Part shown: piece after piece, positions 1 through 8,121 of the stretch
Numbering within the stretch: position 1 is the first letter of the stretch
Layout of the letters: each line of letters begins with the position of its first letter
From: a virus
IMG/VR virus record: IMGVR_UViG_3300042870_001093
Coordinates: 1 to 63,272 of that record
Reading direction: 5' to 3' (one strand)
Length of the DNA stretch: 63,272 nt
Program-made: the position numbers and the translations under genes
Notes under the pieces: generated by a model
What the model was told of the DNA's origin: nothing
Seen by the model: only the letters and a program-made list of their open reading frames with translations
Database searches by the model: none

Positions 1-41
1 AGGCTTACGCTGAGCCACTTAATGCGAGGTACACCCTATGA
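1..41 (+). CDS. Possible C-terminal end of an upstream gene (partial)
   Basis: The third forward frame is open from the window edge to a TGA at 39-41, which overlaps the ATG of the next gene as ATGA. The last residues read AYAEPLNARYTL. The same ATGA coupling occurs repeatedly elsewhere in this genome, so this is probably the tail of a real gene. Only 12 codons are visible and they give no clue to function. Confidence 0.35.
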   Translation, partial: AYAEPLNARYTL

Positions 42-514
42 CCGATTTACATGCTAAACCAATCATCGAAAACAAATTTTGGATTGTTGAAAAAGACGGT
101 GCAAAGTTTGCCACACTGAGAAAGAACGAAGACAATCGATTTGTTCTCAGCAACGAACTAGGCATCAAAATTTATAACACCAAGGAAAGTCTAACTAAAC
201 AATTTGGTAAAGATTTCTTTGTGGCAAAAATTCTTAAAGAAGCAGACAACGCACTGCCAAATGAAGTTCATGGCTACTCAACAAGTACTGAACCGCACAA
301 TGCCATGTTCGATATCAAACGCAAACTACCTTTGTTTACAAAAAGCGGAGACTCAAAGAGTCTGTATTGTGCTGGCTACTATGTAATTAAATTTGACAAG
401 GGATGGGTCAAGAGTTTTTGTCCAAAGTTGATCACCTTGCAAAGATACACCTATCAAGGTCCCTTTAGAACTGAACTAGAGATGCGGCAGGTGCTGACAA
501 ATGTCTCAAAATAA
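38..514 (+). CDS. Hypothetical phage protein, 158 aa
   Basis: No recognised family. The start at 38 is supported by a GAGGT ribosome-binding sequence about seven bases upstream. The product is a soluble, mixed-charge protein with no signal peptide, membrane segment or clear motif. It contains several aromatic-rich strands (around FWIVEKDG near residue 14 and YYVIKFDKGW near residue 115), suggesting a compact alpha/beta fold. It overlaps the next gene by 14 bases and heads a run of small same-strand genes, as is typical of accessory genes in marine T4-like phages. Function unknown. Confidence 0.75.
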   Translation: MTDLHAKPIIENKFWIVEKDGAKFATLRKNEDNRFVLSNELGIKIYNTKESLTKQFGKDFFVAKILKEADNALPNEVHGYSTSTEPHNAMFDIKRKLPLFTKSGDSKSLYCAGYYVIKFDKGWVKSFCPKLITLQRYTYQGPFRTELEMRQVLTNVSK

Positions 515-755
515 TTTACCTACAAATCTCCCAAGTGTAGAAAGATTGCTGGCCAGAGTAGCTGCCGCTGAACGTAGCCAACAAAAAGACATTAGAATAT
601 CAATACAAGAAGCCAAAGACTTAACCGCTGAATTAGCGGTATTAACGTCCAAGTTAGGTCGCACTGTTCAAGAAATACATGCTATGCTAGCGGAAATACG
701 AGAATCGACCACTAAAATTGACGTTAAGTTCGATGGAGGCGGGTTCGGTTCTTGA
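501..755 (+). CDS. Small coiled-coil-like phage protein, 84 aa
   Basis: Mostly helical and rich in A, E, L and Q. The central part (about residues 13-70) has heptad-like spacing of hydrophobic residues (LLARVAAAE, LTAELAVLTSKLG, IHAMLAEI), and the protein ends in a glycine-rich tail (DGGGFGS). It resembles small conserved hypotheticals I associate with marine T4-like phages, but I cannot name a function. It overlaps the previous gene by 14 bases, and its TGA stop lies inside a GATAAATA late-promoter-like octamer. A small structural or scaffold-like role is only a guess. Confidence 0.7.
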   Translation: MSQNNLPTNLPSVERLLARVAAAERSQQKDIRISIQEAKDLTAELAVLTSKLGRTVQEIHAMLAEIRESTTKIDVKFDGGGFGS

Positions 756-761
756 TAAATA
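754..761 (+). promoter_or_regulatory. Candidate T4-type late promoter GATAAATA
   Basis: The octamer differs from the T4 late consensus TATAAATA only at its first base. It sits about 30 bases upstream of the ATG at 792, a normal late-leader distance, and overlaps the TGA stop of the preceding gene. No -35 element is needed for gp55-dependent promoters. Function is inferred from the motif and position only. Confidence 0.5.
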
Positions 762-791
762 TATACGTGGTTAATTAGGAAACACGTATTA

Positions 792-1076
792 ATGAGCAGA
801 CCAAAACCCAAAGTTATATTAGAACATGCTAATAAGGACACTTTTAAGATTGAACAAATTCTTGAGAGCGATGCCATCTGGGCTGTGTTTTATAAAGGCG
901 AGCCATTCAATCTAAAGAGTGGTAGTCTAGTGGCTAGCTATCCCGGTCCTAAATACAAAAAAGTTTCATTTAGCAATCCTGGCCATGCACACAACCTTGC
1001 AAAAAAACTTAATCGACTTTTCAAGACTCAAGACTTTGCAGTTTATAAACTCAGTCAAGGTGAAAAGATAGAGTAA
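792..1076 (+). CDS. Hypothetical small basic protein, 94 aa
   Basis: A lysine-rich protein of 94 residues with no recognised family. Visible features are a basic N-terminus (SRPKPKVILEH), a central segment with WAVFYKGEPFNL and YPGPKYKKVSF, and a C-terminal helix. The composition suggests a small nucleic-acid- or protein-binding factor, but this is not shown. It follows a candidate late promoter and is separated by only three bases from the next gene, so the two are probably co-expressed. T4-like phages encode small transcription coactivators such as gp33, but I see no decisive match. Confidence 0.7.
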   Translation: MSRPKPKVILEHANKDTFKIEQILESDAIWAVFYKGEPFNLKSGSLVASYPGPKYKKVSFSNPGHAHNLAKKLNRLFKTQDFAVYKLSQGEKIE

Positions 1077-1079
1077 GAT

Positions 1080-1478
1080 ATGGACCGTAAGGATACCTAT
1101 ACTTCGGTATTCCTCAAAGCTGCGGGACAACCGCATGATGCTGAATACGTCAAAAAATTTCGTGCCGTTTGGTGGTTAAGTACTCGAGGCAAAGACGTAG
1201 GTGGATTACGAATGACCGATCAATGCCTAGAGTTTGTAGAAACCAAATCAGAAATTAAAACTTATAAAATAGAACTTCCAAAAGATCTAACAATAGGACC
1301 GCAAGTTTTAGTTTGGATGGATCAATATCTAGATTCGCCCTTCCATTTACAAAAACGATATATTAAAGTCTTATCAGAAAAAGCAGCCTTTGAACTGTAT
1401 CTATTTGCTGGCGATGTTAGAAAAATGGGTGCTGCTAAGGCGTTGAATAAAAGGCTAAGCCAAGAATCATCTCAATAA
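1080..1478 (+). CDS. Hypothetical protein, 132 aa
   Basis: No recognised family. The ATG at 1080 follows the previous stop by three bases. The protein has a short basic N-terminus, then WWLSTRGKDVGGL near residue 31, several beta-strand-like stretches and a C-terminal helix with MGAAKALNKRLS. No membrane segment or signal peptide is visible. It lies in a compact cluster of unknown phage genes. The ATG has no strong Shine-Dalgarno, so expression may depend on coupling to the upstream gene. Confidence 0.7.
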   Translation: MDRKDTYTSVFLKAAGQPHDAEYVKKFRAVWWLSTRGKDVGGLRMTDQCLEFVETKSEIKTYKIELPKDLTIGPQVLVWMDQYLDSPFHLQKRYIKVLSEKAAFELYLFAGDVRKMGAAKALNKRLSQESSQ

Positions 1479-1502
1479 ATTATCTTTGAATTAAATATCA
1501 CT

Positions 1503-1778
1503 ATGTTAAAACTAAACGCTCTTGACATCTTAAATCATAGACAGGTTGATTCAGTAGCTCCACATTTTGCTAAAATAAAACTGGCTGATGTAGACCTATT
1601 TGGGTCAGATGTTGAAACTTGGATCAGATCCAAATTGGTAGGAAGATTCTACATAAAAAGACAGCCTGGCATTTCACAAGATGGAAAACTTAAGACTGCC
1701 ACATATGTAGGATTTGAAGATCACAAAGAGCTGACTTATTTTATGCTAGCATGTCCACATATAAGGAGAAACACATGA
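1503..1778 (+). CDS. Hypothetical protein, 91 aa
   Basis: A short protein with no motif that I recognise. It has a hydrophobic, leucine-rich N-terminus (LKLNALDIL), a central DVETWIRSKLVGRFYIKR stretch and a C-terminal segment rich in aromatic and His residues. Its last codons overlap the ribosome-binding site and start of the next gene, so the pair is probably translationally coupled. A 24-base gap separates it from the previous gene. Function unknown. Confidence 0.65.
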   Translation: MLKLNALDILNHRQVDSVAPHFAKIKLADVDLFGSDVETWIRSKLVGRFYIKRQPGISQDGKLKTATYVGFEDHKELTYFMLACPHIRRNT

Positions 1779-1993
1779 CCGAAGAAGTTAAAGCACCAGA
1801 AGCAGCAGCCGCTGCCCCAGAGACACAACCAGCAGCACCCGATTTGAATATCAACGACTTGTCCGCACTGAGAAGCATATTAGATGTGGCTAGTCAACGA
1901 GGAGCGTTCAAAGCAGCCGAACTAGAAGCAGTTGGTAAGATTTATAACAAACTTAACTCATTCTTGGAAGCTGTTACTAAAAAGGAACAGTGA
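1775..1993 (+). CDS. Small conserved-looking phage protein with Ala/Pro-rich N-terminus, 72 aa
   Basis: I place the start at the ATG at 1775 (MTEEVKAPE) because AAGGAG lies at 1763-1768 at ideal spacing. The open frame extends further upstream to 1751 but has no such site there. The first ~25 residues are low-complexity (A, P, E, Q). The rest is a compact helical domain with SALRSILDVASQRGAF and LEAVGKIYNKL. This pattern, an acidic or proline tail plus a short helical module, is familiar from hypothetical proteins of marine T4-like phages. The stop overlaps the next start as TGATG. Function unknown. Confidence 0.7.
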   Translation: MTEEVKAPEAAAAAPETQPAAPDLNINDLSALRSILDVASQRGAFKAAELEAVGKIYNKLNSFLEAVTKKEQ

Positions 1994-2634
1994 TGAAATC
2001 ATTAAAACATGTAGGAAAAATGAAAAAAGCAGGCTCTAAGGTTCTAGTGGCTTTTAGAACATTACCCGGCGAATCCAATCAAGCATTAGTTATTCCAGTA
2101 TCCAGTCTGTCAGACAACTATCATGACGATATCATGAAGTTGGTTGAGACCACCGAAGCACAATCTGCTTTTGAATTTGGTGAAGTATTATTTACAAGAT
2201 CATTTTCCGACGGCCGTCCAATGTTACAAGCTCTGAGAGCTGATAACAGAATGGTTAAGGTTCCTACAGACGATGTGTTGATGATGCCATCGCCTGGCAG
2301 CGAAATTGCTCTGCACCAGCTTAATACACTTATTGCTGAACAAAAAAACTGTGCAGTGGATGACTTATGTACATTTGTTTCCGGTTCTAAGAAAGACACT
2401 CCGGAAGTTCAAGAACTTGTAACGGTTAAAGACCTTGCTCCTCCGTCAACACCTGCAGTGGCACCTCTCAAGGCAGCCGCTAATGAAGTTTTATCTGATA
2501 AAGATATTGCTAAAAGTTATCGCAGTCAAGCTGATTCGATGTACAAAGAAGCTGCCCGTCTACGTAAAGAAGCAGATGACTTAGATCCGCCGGTAAAGAA
2601 AGCGGCAAAGGCCAAAGAAGCCGAAAGTGCCTAA
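1993..2634 (+). CDS. Hypothetical phage protein, 213 aa, with Ala/Lys/Glu-rich C-terminal tail
   Basis: The ATG at 1993 overlaps the previous stop (TGATG) and follows AAGGAAC, so I prefer it to the GTG one codon upstream. The N-terminal ~120 residues form a folded domain (KVLVAFRTLPGE, ALVIPVSSL, FEFGEVLFTRSF). A Pro/Ala linker and a charged helical tail (residues ~165-213: SYRSQADSMYKEAARL, KKAAKAKEAES) follow. It resembles a conserved hypothetical protein of marine T4-like phages. The tail could be a coiled coil that docks to a partner. No enzymatic motif is visible. Confidence 0.75.
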   Translation: MKSLKHVGKMKKAGSKVLVAFRTLPGESNQALVIPVSSLSDNYHDDIMKLVETTEAQSAFEFGEVLFTRSFSDGRPMLQALRADNRMVKVPTDDVLMMPSPGSEIALHQLNTLIAEQKNCAVDDLCTFVSGSKKDTPEVQELVTVKDLAPPSTPAVAPLKAAANEVLSDKDIAKSYRSQADSMYKEAARLRKEADDLDPPVKKAAKAKEAESA

Positions 2635-2935
2635 ACCGTTATTTAAACCGCCAAAGCATCTTGTTCAGGAATGGCCAGAAGTCTTTGAAGATCTTTATAT
2701 GAATACCATGCCGGTTCACTACCTAGAATCAATTAGGTTGGAATTCGGTAATGGTAGGATATGGGAAATTAATATTGCTGAACAGCTGTCTAGCAGTCAC
2801 AGTGATATAATTGCCAATAGATTGGTAGAAACATTTGCTGAATACAAAGAAGATATTAAAAAAATTGATTTTAAAATTGATGTTGAAAAATTAAAAAAAG
2901 ATATACAAAATCAATCTAATGACTTTTTTAAATAA
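2627..2935 (+). CDS. Hypothetical phage protein, 102 aa, GTG start
   Basis: Starts with GTG at 2627, overlapping the previous gene by eight bases (MPKPLFKPPKHL after initiator correction). The N-terminus is proline- and lysine-rich, followed by a conserved-looking core (VFEDLYMNTMPVHYLESI and GRIWEINIAEQL) and a lysine-rich amphipathic C-terminal helix. The overlap suggests coupled translation with the upstream gene. I associate the core with hypotheticals of marine T4-like phages but cannot assign a role. It is the last gene before the radical SAM operon. Confidence 0.7.
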   Translation: MPKPLFKPPKHLVQEWPEVFEDLYMNTMPVHYLESIRLEFGNGRIWEINIAEQLSSSHSDIIANRLVETFAEYKEDIKKIDFKIDVEKLKKDIQNQSNDFFK

Positions 2936-2947
2936 AACGGTTGAAAC

Positions 2948-2988
2948 AAAAAGAATACTTTTTTAGGAATTTCGAATCACCTAAAAAA
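2948..2988. repeat. Two overlapping, mutually exclusive inverted repeats upstream of the radical SAM operon
   Basis: The 122-base gap 2936-3057 holds AAAAAG (2948-2953) paired with CTTTTT (2958-2963), and TTTTTTAGG (2959-2967) paired with CCTAAAAAA (2980-2988). The arms share the T-run, so only one hairpin can form at a time. Neither is a standard intrinsic terminator: the first has no GC stem, and the second has its T-run on the 5' side. A TATAAT hexamer occurs at 3032-3037 but without a matching -35 element. A role in controlling the operon that starts at 3058 is possible but unproven. Confidence 0.45.
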
Positions 2989-3057
2989 ATTAATTGATGA
3001 TATTAGTCTCACTCAATTTACGTGACCAAGTTATAATAAGATGAAAACAATTATCAT

Positions 3058-4392
3058 ATGAGTGAACACGAAAAATTTCAAAAAGTTATTCCAATCCTAA
3101 ATGCTGTTAGTCCTAGTTTTTGTTTAGCCAAATGGTATCAACTAACATTATATCTCCAAAACGGTTTTAACCATAGTTGCCACCATCCATCACCTCATAA
3201 GATTCCATTAGACGAGTTAGAGCAAAATCACAAGGCTCTACATAATACTAATTTTAAAAAAGAACAAATGCAAAAAATGCTCGATGGCGTTAGACCCGCC
3301 GAGTGTGACTATTGTTGGACCGCTGAAGATAACGGGCATGTAAGTGATAGAAGTTATAAAAGTGCAACATCTTGGGCCTATCCTCACATTGGCGAAGTTG
3401 TTAAAAATAAAACAGCTGATGTTGAACCTACATACGTTGAAATTAGTTTTAGCAATGTGTGTAATTTTAAATGCGCTTATTGTAGTCCAGATCTTAGTAG
3501 TCAATGGTATGAAGAAATAGACAAGCACGGTGGGTATCCTACTAGTCAAAACTTTAATGGGTTTGATTGGTTTAAACAAGTTGGAAAGATGCCTATCAAG
3601 CATAGCGATCACAATCCTTATGTCGATGCGTTTTGGAAATGGTGGCCGGAACTTTATCCTAAATTAAACACGCTAAGACTAACAGGCGGGGAACCACTGT
3701 TGAGCAAAGATGTCTGGCGTATGTTAGATGCTATAGAAGCTGATCCCAAACCAGAGTTTTGCTTTGCTATTAACACTAACTTAGGAATCCCAGACGAGTT
3801 AATTAATCGTATGATTATAAAGCTCAATAGTATTTCTAGTAAAATTAAAGAAGTACAAATCTTTACCAGCGGAGAAGCAGTTGGCGCTCCTGCTGAATAT
3901 ATTAGATATGGATTAGATTATTCAGCATGGACTAAAAACTTAGAAAAAGTTTTAAATAATACCAATAACATTGTTGCTGTAATGACTACTGTTAATTTAA
4001 CTAGCATTACAACCTATTGTAGTTTTATACGATACTTGTTAGACTTGCGTAAGCATTATAATAAGAATGCCACATTTAATAAAGTTCAGTTTATGACTAA
4101 CTTTTTACGGTATCCAGAATTTCTGTCATTACCTATTTTAGACTCTGCTAGCAAACAAAGATTTACAAAAGAAGTAGCAAAATTAATTTTAGAAAGACCT
4201 GACTTATCAGAAAGTGAAATAGATCAGTTGCGTCGTATGATTGACTATATGAACAGCACTGATATCAAGGAATTACAATTAAGAAAAGACTTTGCATCTT
4301 TTATCACTGAATATGATATTAGACGGGGAACCAACTTTAATAAAACATTCCCTGAACTTACAGAATTTTATCAACTATGTCAACAAATGTAA
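3058..4392 (+). CDS. Radical SAM protein 1 with N-terminal auxiliary-cluster (twitch/SPASM-like) region
   Basis: A 444-residue radical SAM enzyme. The CxxxCxxC motif that binds the catalytic 4Fe-4S cluster is CNFKCAYC (C135, C139, C142). The SAM-contacting GGEP motif is at 210-213. The N-terminal ~90 residues carry a second cysteine set (C22, C41, C83, C86, the last two in CDYCW) that probably holds an auxiliary cluster, so this region precedes the barrel instead of following it as in classic SPASM enzymes. Such enzymes cleave SAM to a 5'-deoxyadenosyl radical to modify peptides, sugars or other substrates. It is the first gene of a tightly overlapping operon and a close relative of the next gene. 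Substrate unknown. Confidence 0.88.
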   Translation: MSEHEKFQKVIPILNAVSPSFCLAKWYQLTLYLQNGFNHSCHHPSPHKIPLDELEQNHKALHNTNFKKEQMQKMLDGVRPAECDYCWTAEDNGHVSDRSYKSATSWAYPHIGEVVKNKTADVEPTYVEISFSNVCNFKCAYCSPDLSSQWYEEIDKHGGYPTSQNFNGFDWFKQVGKMPIKHSDHNPYVDAFWKWWPELYPKLNTLRLTGGEPLLSKDVWRMLDAIEADPKPEFCFAINTNLGIPDELINRMIIKLNSISSKIKEVQIFTSGEAVGAPAEYIRYGLDYSAWTKNLEKVLNNTNNIVAVMTTVNLTSITTYCSFIRYLLDLRKHYNKNATFNKVQFMTNFLRYPEFLSLPILDSASKQRFTKEVAKLILERPDLSESEIDQLRRMIDYMNSTDIKELQLRKDFASFITEYDIRRGTNFNKTFPELTEFYQLCQQM

Positions 4393-5705
4393 AACGCACA
4401 ATAGAAATTATTAACGAAATAAGTCCTAGCTTTTGTGCCGCAAAGTGGTACAATGCTACTATATGGTTAGGCAACGGACGAACAGCCAGCTGTCATTTGC
4501 CACCTGCTCATACTATACCCATAGCTGAAATCAAACGAAACCCGTCTGCTCTACACAATACCGTCTTTAAGAAGGACCGCCGATTAGAAATGCTAATAGG
4601 TGAGCGATGTGACGAGTGCGCTTATTGCTGGACTGTTGAGGATAATGCAGCACCTGATGTATATAGTGATCGAGTTTATAAGACTAGGATTTATGAAGAA
4701 GAAGAAATACTTCAGCTGGCTAAATTAGATCCTGGATCAGATGTTGACCCAAAAACTTTAGAGATCAGTTTTGATAATTTATGTAATTTAAGTTGTAGTT
4801 ATTGTAATGCAGAGTTCAGTACTACTTGGGCTAGTGATATTAAGGTTAATGGTCCGTACATTGAATTAAAAACATCAGGTGGTGGTGCGTTTCAAAATGC
4901 CGGGGAACATGCGTTACCTTACGGGATTAAAAATGAAAACAATCCCTACATCGAAGCGTTCTTTACATGGTTTCATGCTAGCCTTAAAAATAATTTACAA
5001 GAACTAAGAATCACCGGGGGTGAGCCTACTCGTAGTCCATCATTTTGGAAATTGTTAGACGAATGCGAAGGTACAAATTTTGATTTTGCTGTTAACAGTA
5101 ATCTTATAATGGATCAAGTAAAGTTAAATCAACTTATTAGTGCTAGTAAAAAGTTTAAGAAATTTGATCTATATACCAGCGGTGAAGGCTACGGGGCCCA
5201 CGGAGAGTTTATTCGTCATGGGTTAGACTATACATTATGGCGTAACAACTTAATACAATTTGCCAAAGAAGGTCAATATAATATGATACATGTTATGATG
5301 ACTATTAGTGCTCTAAGCATTTGGACCGTAACAGAGTTTATGACAGATATGTTAGAGCTACGTAAACAATTTGGTGGCCATCAGTTCCATATGAGTCTTA
5401 ATTTAGTACGCTTTCCTAGTTTTCAAAACTTAAACGTATTACCTGAACACTTAAAACAAACACAAGCGGCCAAGATTGAAACTTGGCTAAGTAGTGTTGT
5501 TGGGCTAAGTCCTGCCGAAGCTAATCAAATAGAGAGAATAGCTGTGTATCTTCGAAACGTTGATCGTAGTCAAGAAGATACCGACAGCCAAAACAATAAG
5601 GTGCATGATTTAAAAAGTTTTACACAACAATATGCTGATAGAAAAAATATCACATTAGCTAGGGTATTCCCAACAGAATTTATAGAATGGTTTAACACAA
5701 TATGA
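4377..5705 (+). CDS. Radical SAM protein 2 (paralogue of protein 1)
   Basis: 442 residues with the same architecture as the preceding protein. It has an N-terminal SPSFCAAKWY motif (C20), a CAYCW pair near residue 80, the radical SAM motif CNLSCSYC (C136, C140, C143), and TGGEP about 75 residues later. The two proteins share SPSFCxAKWY, the ALHNTxFKK segment and CWTxEDN, so they arose by tandem duplication. The start at 4377 overlaps the upstream gene by 16 bases and lacks an obvious Shine-Dalgarno sequence, suggesting translation by coupling. It is likely a cytoplasmic iron-sulphur enzyme that may act with protein 1. Substrate unknown. Confidence 0.87.
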   Translation: MSTNVKRTIEIINEISPSFCAAKWYNATIWLGNGRTASCHLPPAHTIPIAEIKRNPSALHNTVFKKDRRLEMLIGERCDECAYCWTVEDNAAPDVYSDRVYKTRIYEEEEILQLAKLDPGSDVDPKTLEISFDNLCNLSCSYCNAEFSTTWASDIKVNGPYIELKTSGGGAFQNAGEHALPYGIKNENNPYIEAFFTWFHASLKNNLQELRITGGEPTRSPSFWKLLDECEGTNFDFAVNSNLIMDQVKLNQLISASKKFKKFDLYTSGEGYGAHGEFIRHGLDYTLWRNNLIQFAKEGQYNMIHVMMTISALSIWTVTEFMTDMLELRKQFGGHQFHMSLNLVRFPSFQNLNVLPEHLKQTQAAKIETWLSSVVGLSPAEANQIERIAVYLRNVDRSQEDTDSQNNKVHDLKSFTQQYADRKNITLARVFPTEFIEWFNTI

Positions 5706-6916
5706 GCGAAGACAAATTTTGTATAGTGCCATGGATACATCTTAATACAGAACCTAACGGTCGTGTTAAGCCTTGTTGTGCGTATCTTGGACAAGATTTT
5801 GGAAACTTAAAAGATACTACACTAGAAGAAATATGGAATAACGAACATACTAAATCTATGCGTAGAAGCTTTTTAGAAAATAAAATTCCAGAAGGATGTC
5901 TAACCTGTACTAAAAAAGAAGACAGCGGTGGTGTAAGCTATAGAATGGCGGTTACTGAAAGATTCAGCCATCATATTGAAAAAGCTAAAAGTAACACATT
6001 GCCCGACGGTACTTATGAAACGTTTGAAATAATTTTTTGGGATTTTAGATTCAGCAATATCTGTAACTTTAAATGTCGTATGTGCGGACATGGTAGTAGT
6101 AGTTCTTGGTTTGACGACTTTACACCTGAAGAAAAGAAAACTAAGGTAAAGTTCCTTGACAGTGCGTATTATGGAACTAATTTAATGAAATATGTTGATC
6201 AGTTTATTGACGATGTTGAAGAAATCTATTTTGCTGGCGGTGAACCATTACTTATGGCCGAACACTATCAGATACTAGATAAGCTAATTGCCAAAGAACG
6301 ATATGATGTATTTTTGCGTTACAACACCAATATGAGTACTATCAAGTATAAAGATTACGACCTGGTTGATATCTGGAAACGATTCAAAGATGTTAGAATT
6401 TTTGCAAGTATTGACGGCATTGATGAAAATGCAGAGTACAGTAGATCTGGAACTGACTGGCCTAGAGTAGAAGAAAACTTAGTCCGTTTATCACAATCAA
6501 ATGTTGATTATGTAGTATCAACTACTATAAACATTCTCACAGTTTTTAATTTTACTAAACTAGTTGATCGACTAATAGAATTAAAAATGTCGACTAGGAA
6601 AGTACTAGTAAGTCACGTTAACTGGCCTAAGCACTATATGTCGTCAATTTTGCCCGAAGAGCTAAAAGATCAAATACGTTTACAACTGGATCAACATTTA
6701 GAAAAAATAACGCTGGCCGTAACCGAAGAAGAAAGTCGATGGTTAGCTAACCTATACAACGAAATTAAATTTTATTTAATCTCAACAACATCAACAGAAG
6801 AAACCACGACCTTACAACAGCGATTTAAAAGAGATACTATTAAGTTAGACCGTATTAGAAAAGAAGATATAAGAACGGCTGTACCAGAATTAGCCGAATG
6901 GTTTGATACATTATGA
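5702..6916 (+). CDS. Radical SAM protein 3 with N-terminal twitch domain
   Basis: 404 residues of a second subfamily. The N-terminus has the typical twitch-type pattern FCIVPWIHL (C7), PCC (C25, C26), GNLKD, EEIWN, and CLTC (C66, C69), then a GG-x-S-x-R element. The radical SAM motif CNFKCRMC is at C121, C125 and C128, and GGEP is at 179-182. This layout is known from twitch-domain radical SAM proteins of marine phages and bacteria whose substrates are mostly uncharacterised. The ATG overlaps the upstream stop by four bases (ATGA). It is more similar to protein 4 than to proteins 1 and 2. Confidence 0.9.
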   Translation: MSEDKFCIVPWIHLNTEPNGRVKPCCAYLGQDFGNLKDTTLEEIWNNEHTKSMRRSFLENKIPEGCLTCTKKEDSGGVSYRMAVTERFSHHIEKAKSNTLPDGTYETFEIIFWDFRFSNICNFKCRMCGHGSSSSWFDDFTPEEKKTKVKFLDSAYYGTNLMKYVDQFIDDVEEIYFAGGEPLLMAEHYQILDKLIAKERYDVFLRYNTNMSTIKYKDYDLVDIWKRFKDVRIFASIDGIDENAEYSRSGTDWPRVEENLVRLSQSNVDYVVSTTINILTVFNFTKLVDRLIELKMSTRKVLVSHVNWPKHYMSSILPEELKDQIRLQLDQHLEKITLAVTEEESRWLANLYNEIKFYLISTTSTEETTTLQQRFKRDTIKLDRIRKEDIRTAVPELAEWFDTL

Positions 6917-8121
6917 GTGATAAATTTATTTGTGATTTTCCCTGGATTCATTTAAGTGTGTTTCCACAGGGCAACTGTACTGTATGCTGTGTGGCTAAAC
7001 ATTCGGGTAAGGGCAACGGACATAGTTGGAACAGAGTCAGTGAGGATAAAACTAAAACTATAACAGTTATGAATAGTTCTATACCAGAGATTGTTAACTG
7101 CGATAATTATAAAACTATTAGACTAGATATGTTAGCAGGCAAGGTACCGACTGCATGTGAGGGGTGCCATCAAATTGAACAGGCTGGTGGAAAAAGTAAA
7201 CGACAGCAAGAAACTACTCGAAATTTAGATCATGCGGCATTGACCTCAGTTGACGGTTCTATCAAGACAGATCTTCGTCACATTGAATTACGATTAGGAA
7301 ATTTTTGTAATTTAAAATGTCGAAGCTGTAACGCAGACTCTAGTACAAGCTGGATTCAAGATTACTATAAATTAAAAGATACAGTCAAGTTAGCTAGTGG
7401 TTATCATTGGATTAAAAGTAATCCTGATTTTAGTTTTGATTGGGTAGACGATGAATCTTTTTACAACAGATTAACAGAATTTGCTCCTAATCTAGAACAA
7501 ATACATATAAGTGGTGGCGAACCATTCCTTGTACCTACTCACTTTAAACTATTAGAAAAATTAGTGCGAGATGGTAAAACAGATATCGCTATTCACTACC
7601 ATACAAATTTAAATTATAAATGGGATAAAATTACTCCAGCATTGGATCTATTGACTAAATTTAAAGAAGTACATATTAGTTTCAGCATTGATGATGTTGG
7701 AGAGCGCAACACTTATATTAGAAGTTTAAGCGATTGGGATTTAACCATTAGTAACTTAAAATTATTTTTAAATAATTACAAATTCATTTATCGTGTAACT
7801 CAAACTGTCAGCGTCTATAATTTTATGTATGTTGAAGAATTAGAAAGGTATTTAGCCAACAATAAAATACGTATTAGAGTAGGTTTAAATCATGTTCAGA
7901 GCCCAGACTACTTATCAGCTAATATATTATCTAAACAAATGCGACAAGATAAAATTAATTCACTATACGGTATTATTGATCGACGCAATTGGGAAGATCT
8001 TTATGGCCATTACTATACTCCAAAAGACAACGGACAGTGGGAATACTTTAAATATTTTACAGAAAAAATTGATACTGTGCGTAACGAAGATTTAAATAGT
8101 ATTTTTCCAAAACTAGCATGA
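6913..8121 (+). CDS. Radical SAM protein 4 with N-terminal twitch domain
   Basis: 402 residues. Its N-terminal region carries C5, a PWIHL motif, VCC near residue 25, and CEGC in the segment PTACEGCHQIEQAGG, followed by KSKRQQ. The catalytic cluster motif is CNLKCRSC (C132, C136, C139), with SGGEPF further on. Compared with protein 3 there is an insertion of about 35 residues between the CC pair and the second cysteine pair. The gene is joined to both neighbours by ATGA overlaps, so stoichiometric production is likely. Substrate unknown. The protein could modify a sugar nucleotide or a peptide, given the glycosyltransferase operon that lies tail-to-tail with this one. Confidence 0.89.
   Translation: MSDKFICDFPWIHLSVFPQGNCTVCCVAKHSGKGNGHSWNRVSEDKTKTITVMNSSIPEIVNCDNYKTIRLDMLAGKVPTACEGCHQIEQAGGKSKRQQETTRNLDHAALTSVDGSIKTDLRHIELRLGNFCNLKCRSCNADSSTSWIQDYYKLKDTVKLASGYHWIKSNPDFSFDWVDDESFYNRLTEFAPNLEQIHISGGEPFLVPTHFKLLEKLVRDGKTDIAIHYHTNLNYKWDKITPALDLLTKFKEVHISFSIDDVGERNTYIRSLSDWDLTISNLKLFLNNYKFIYRVTQTVSVYNFMYVEELERYLANNKIRIRVGLNHVQSPDYLSANILSKQMRQDKINSLYGIIDRRNWEDLYGHYYTPKDNGQWEYFKYFTEKIDTVRNEDLNSIFPKLA

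Noticed and set aside
2959-2988. Intrinsic terminator
   Set aside because: The T-run is on the 5' arm and the A-run on the 3' arm on both strands, the opposite of a terminator.
3032-3037. TATAAT as a sigma70 promoter for the radical SAM operon
   Set aside because: No -35-like hexamer at 16-18 bases and no extended -10 element; too weak to list as a promoter.
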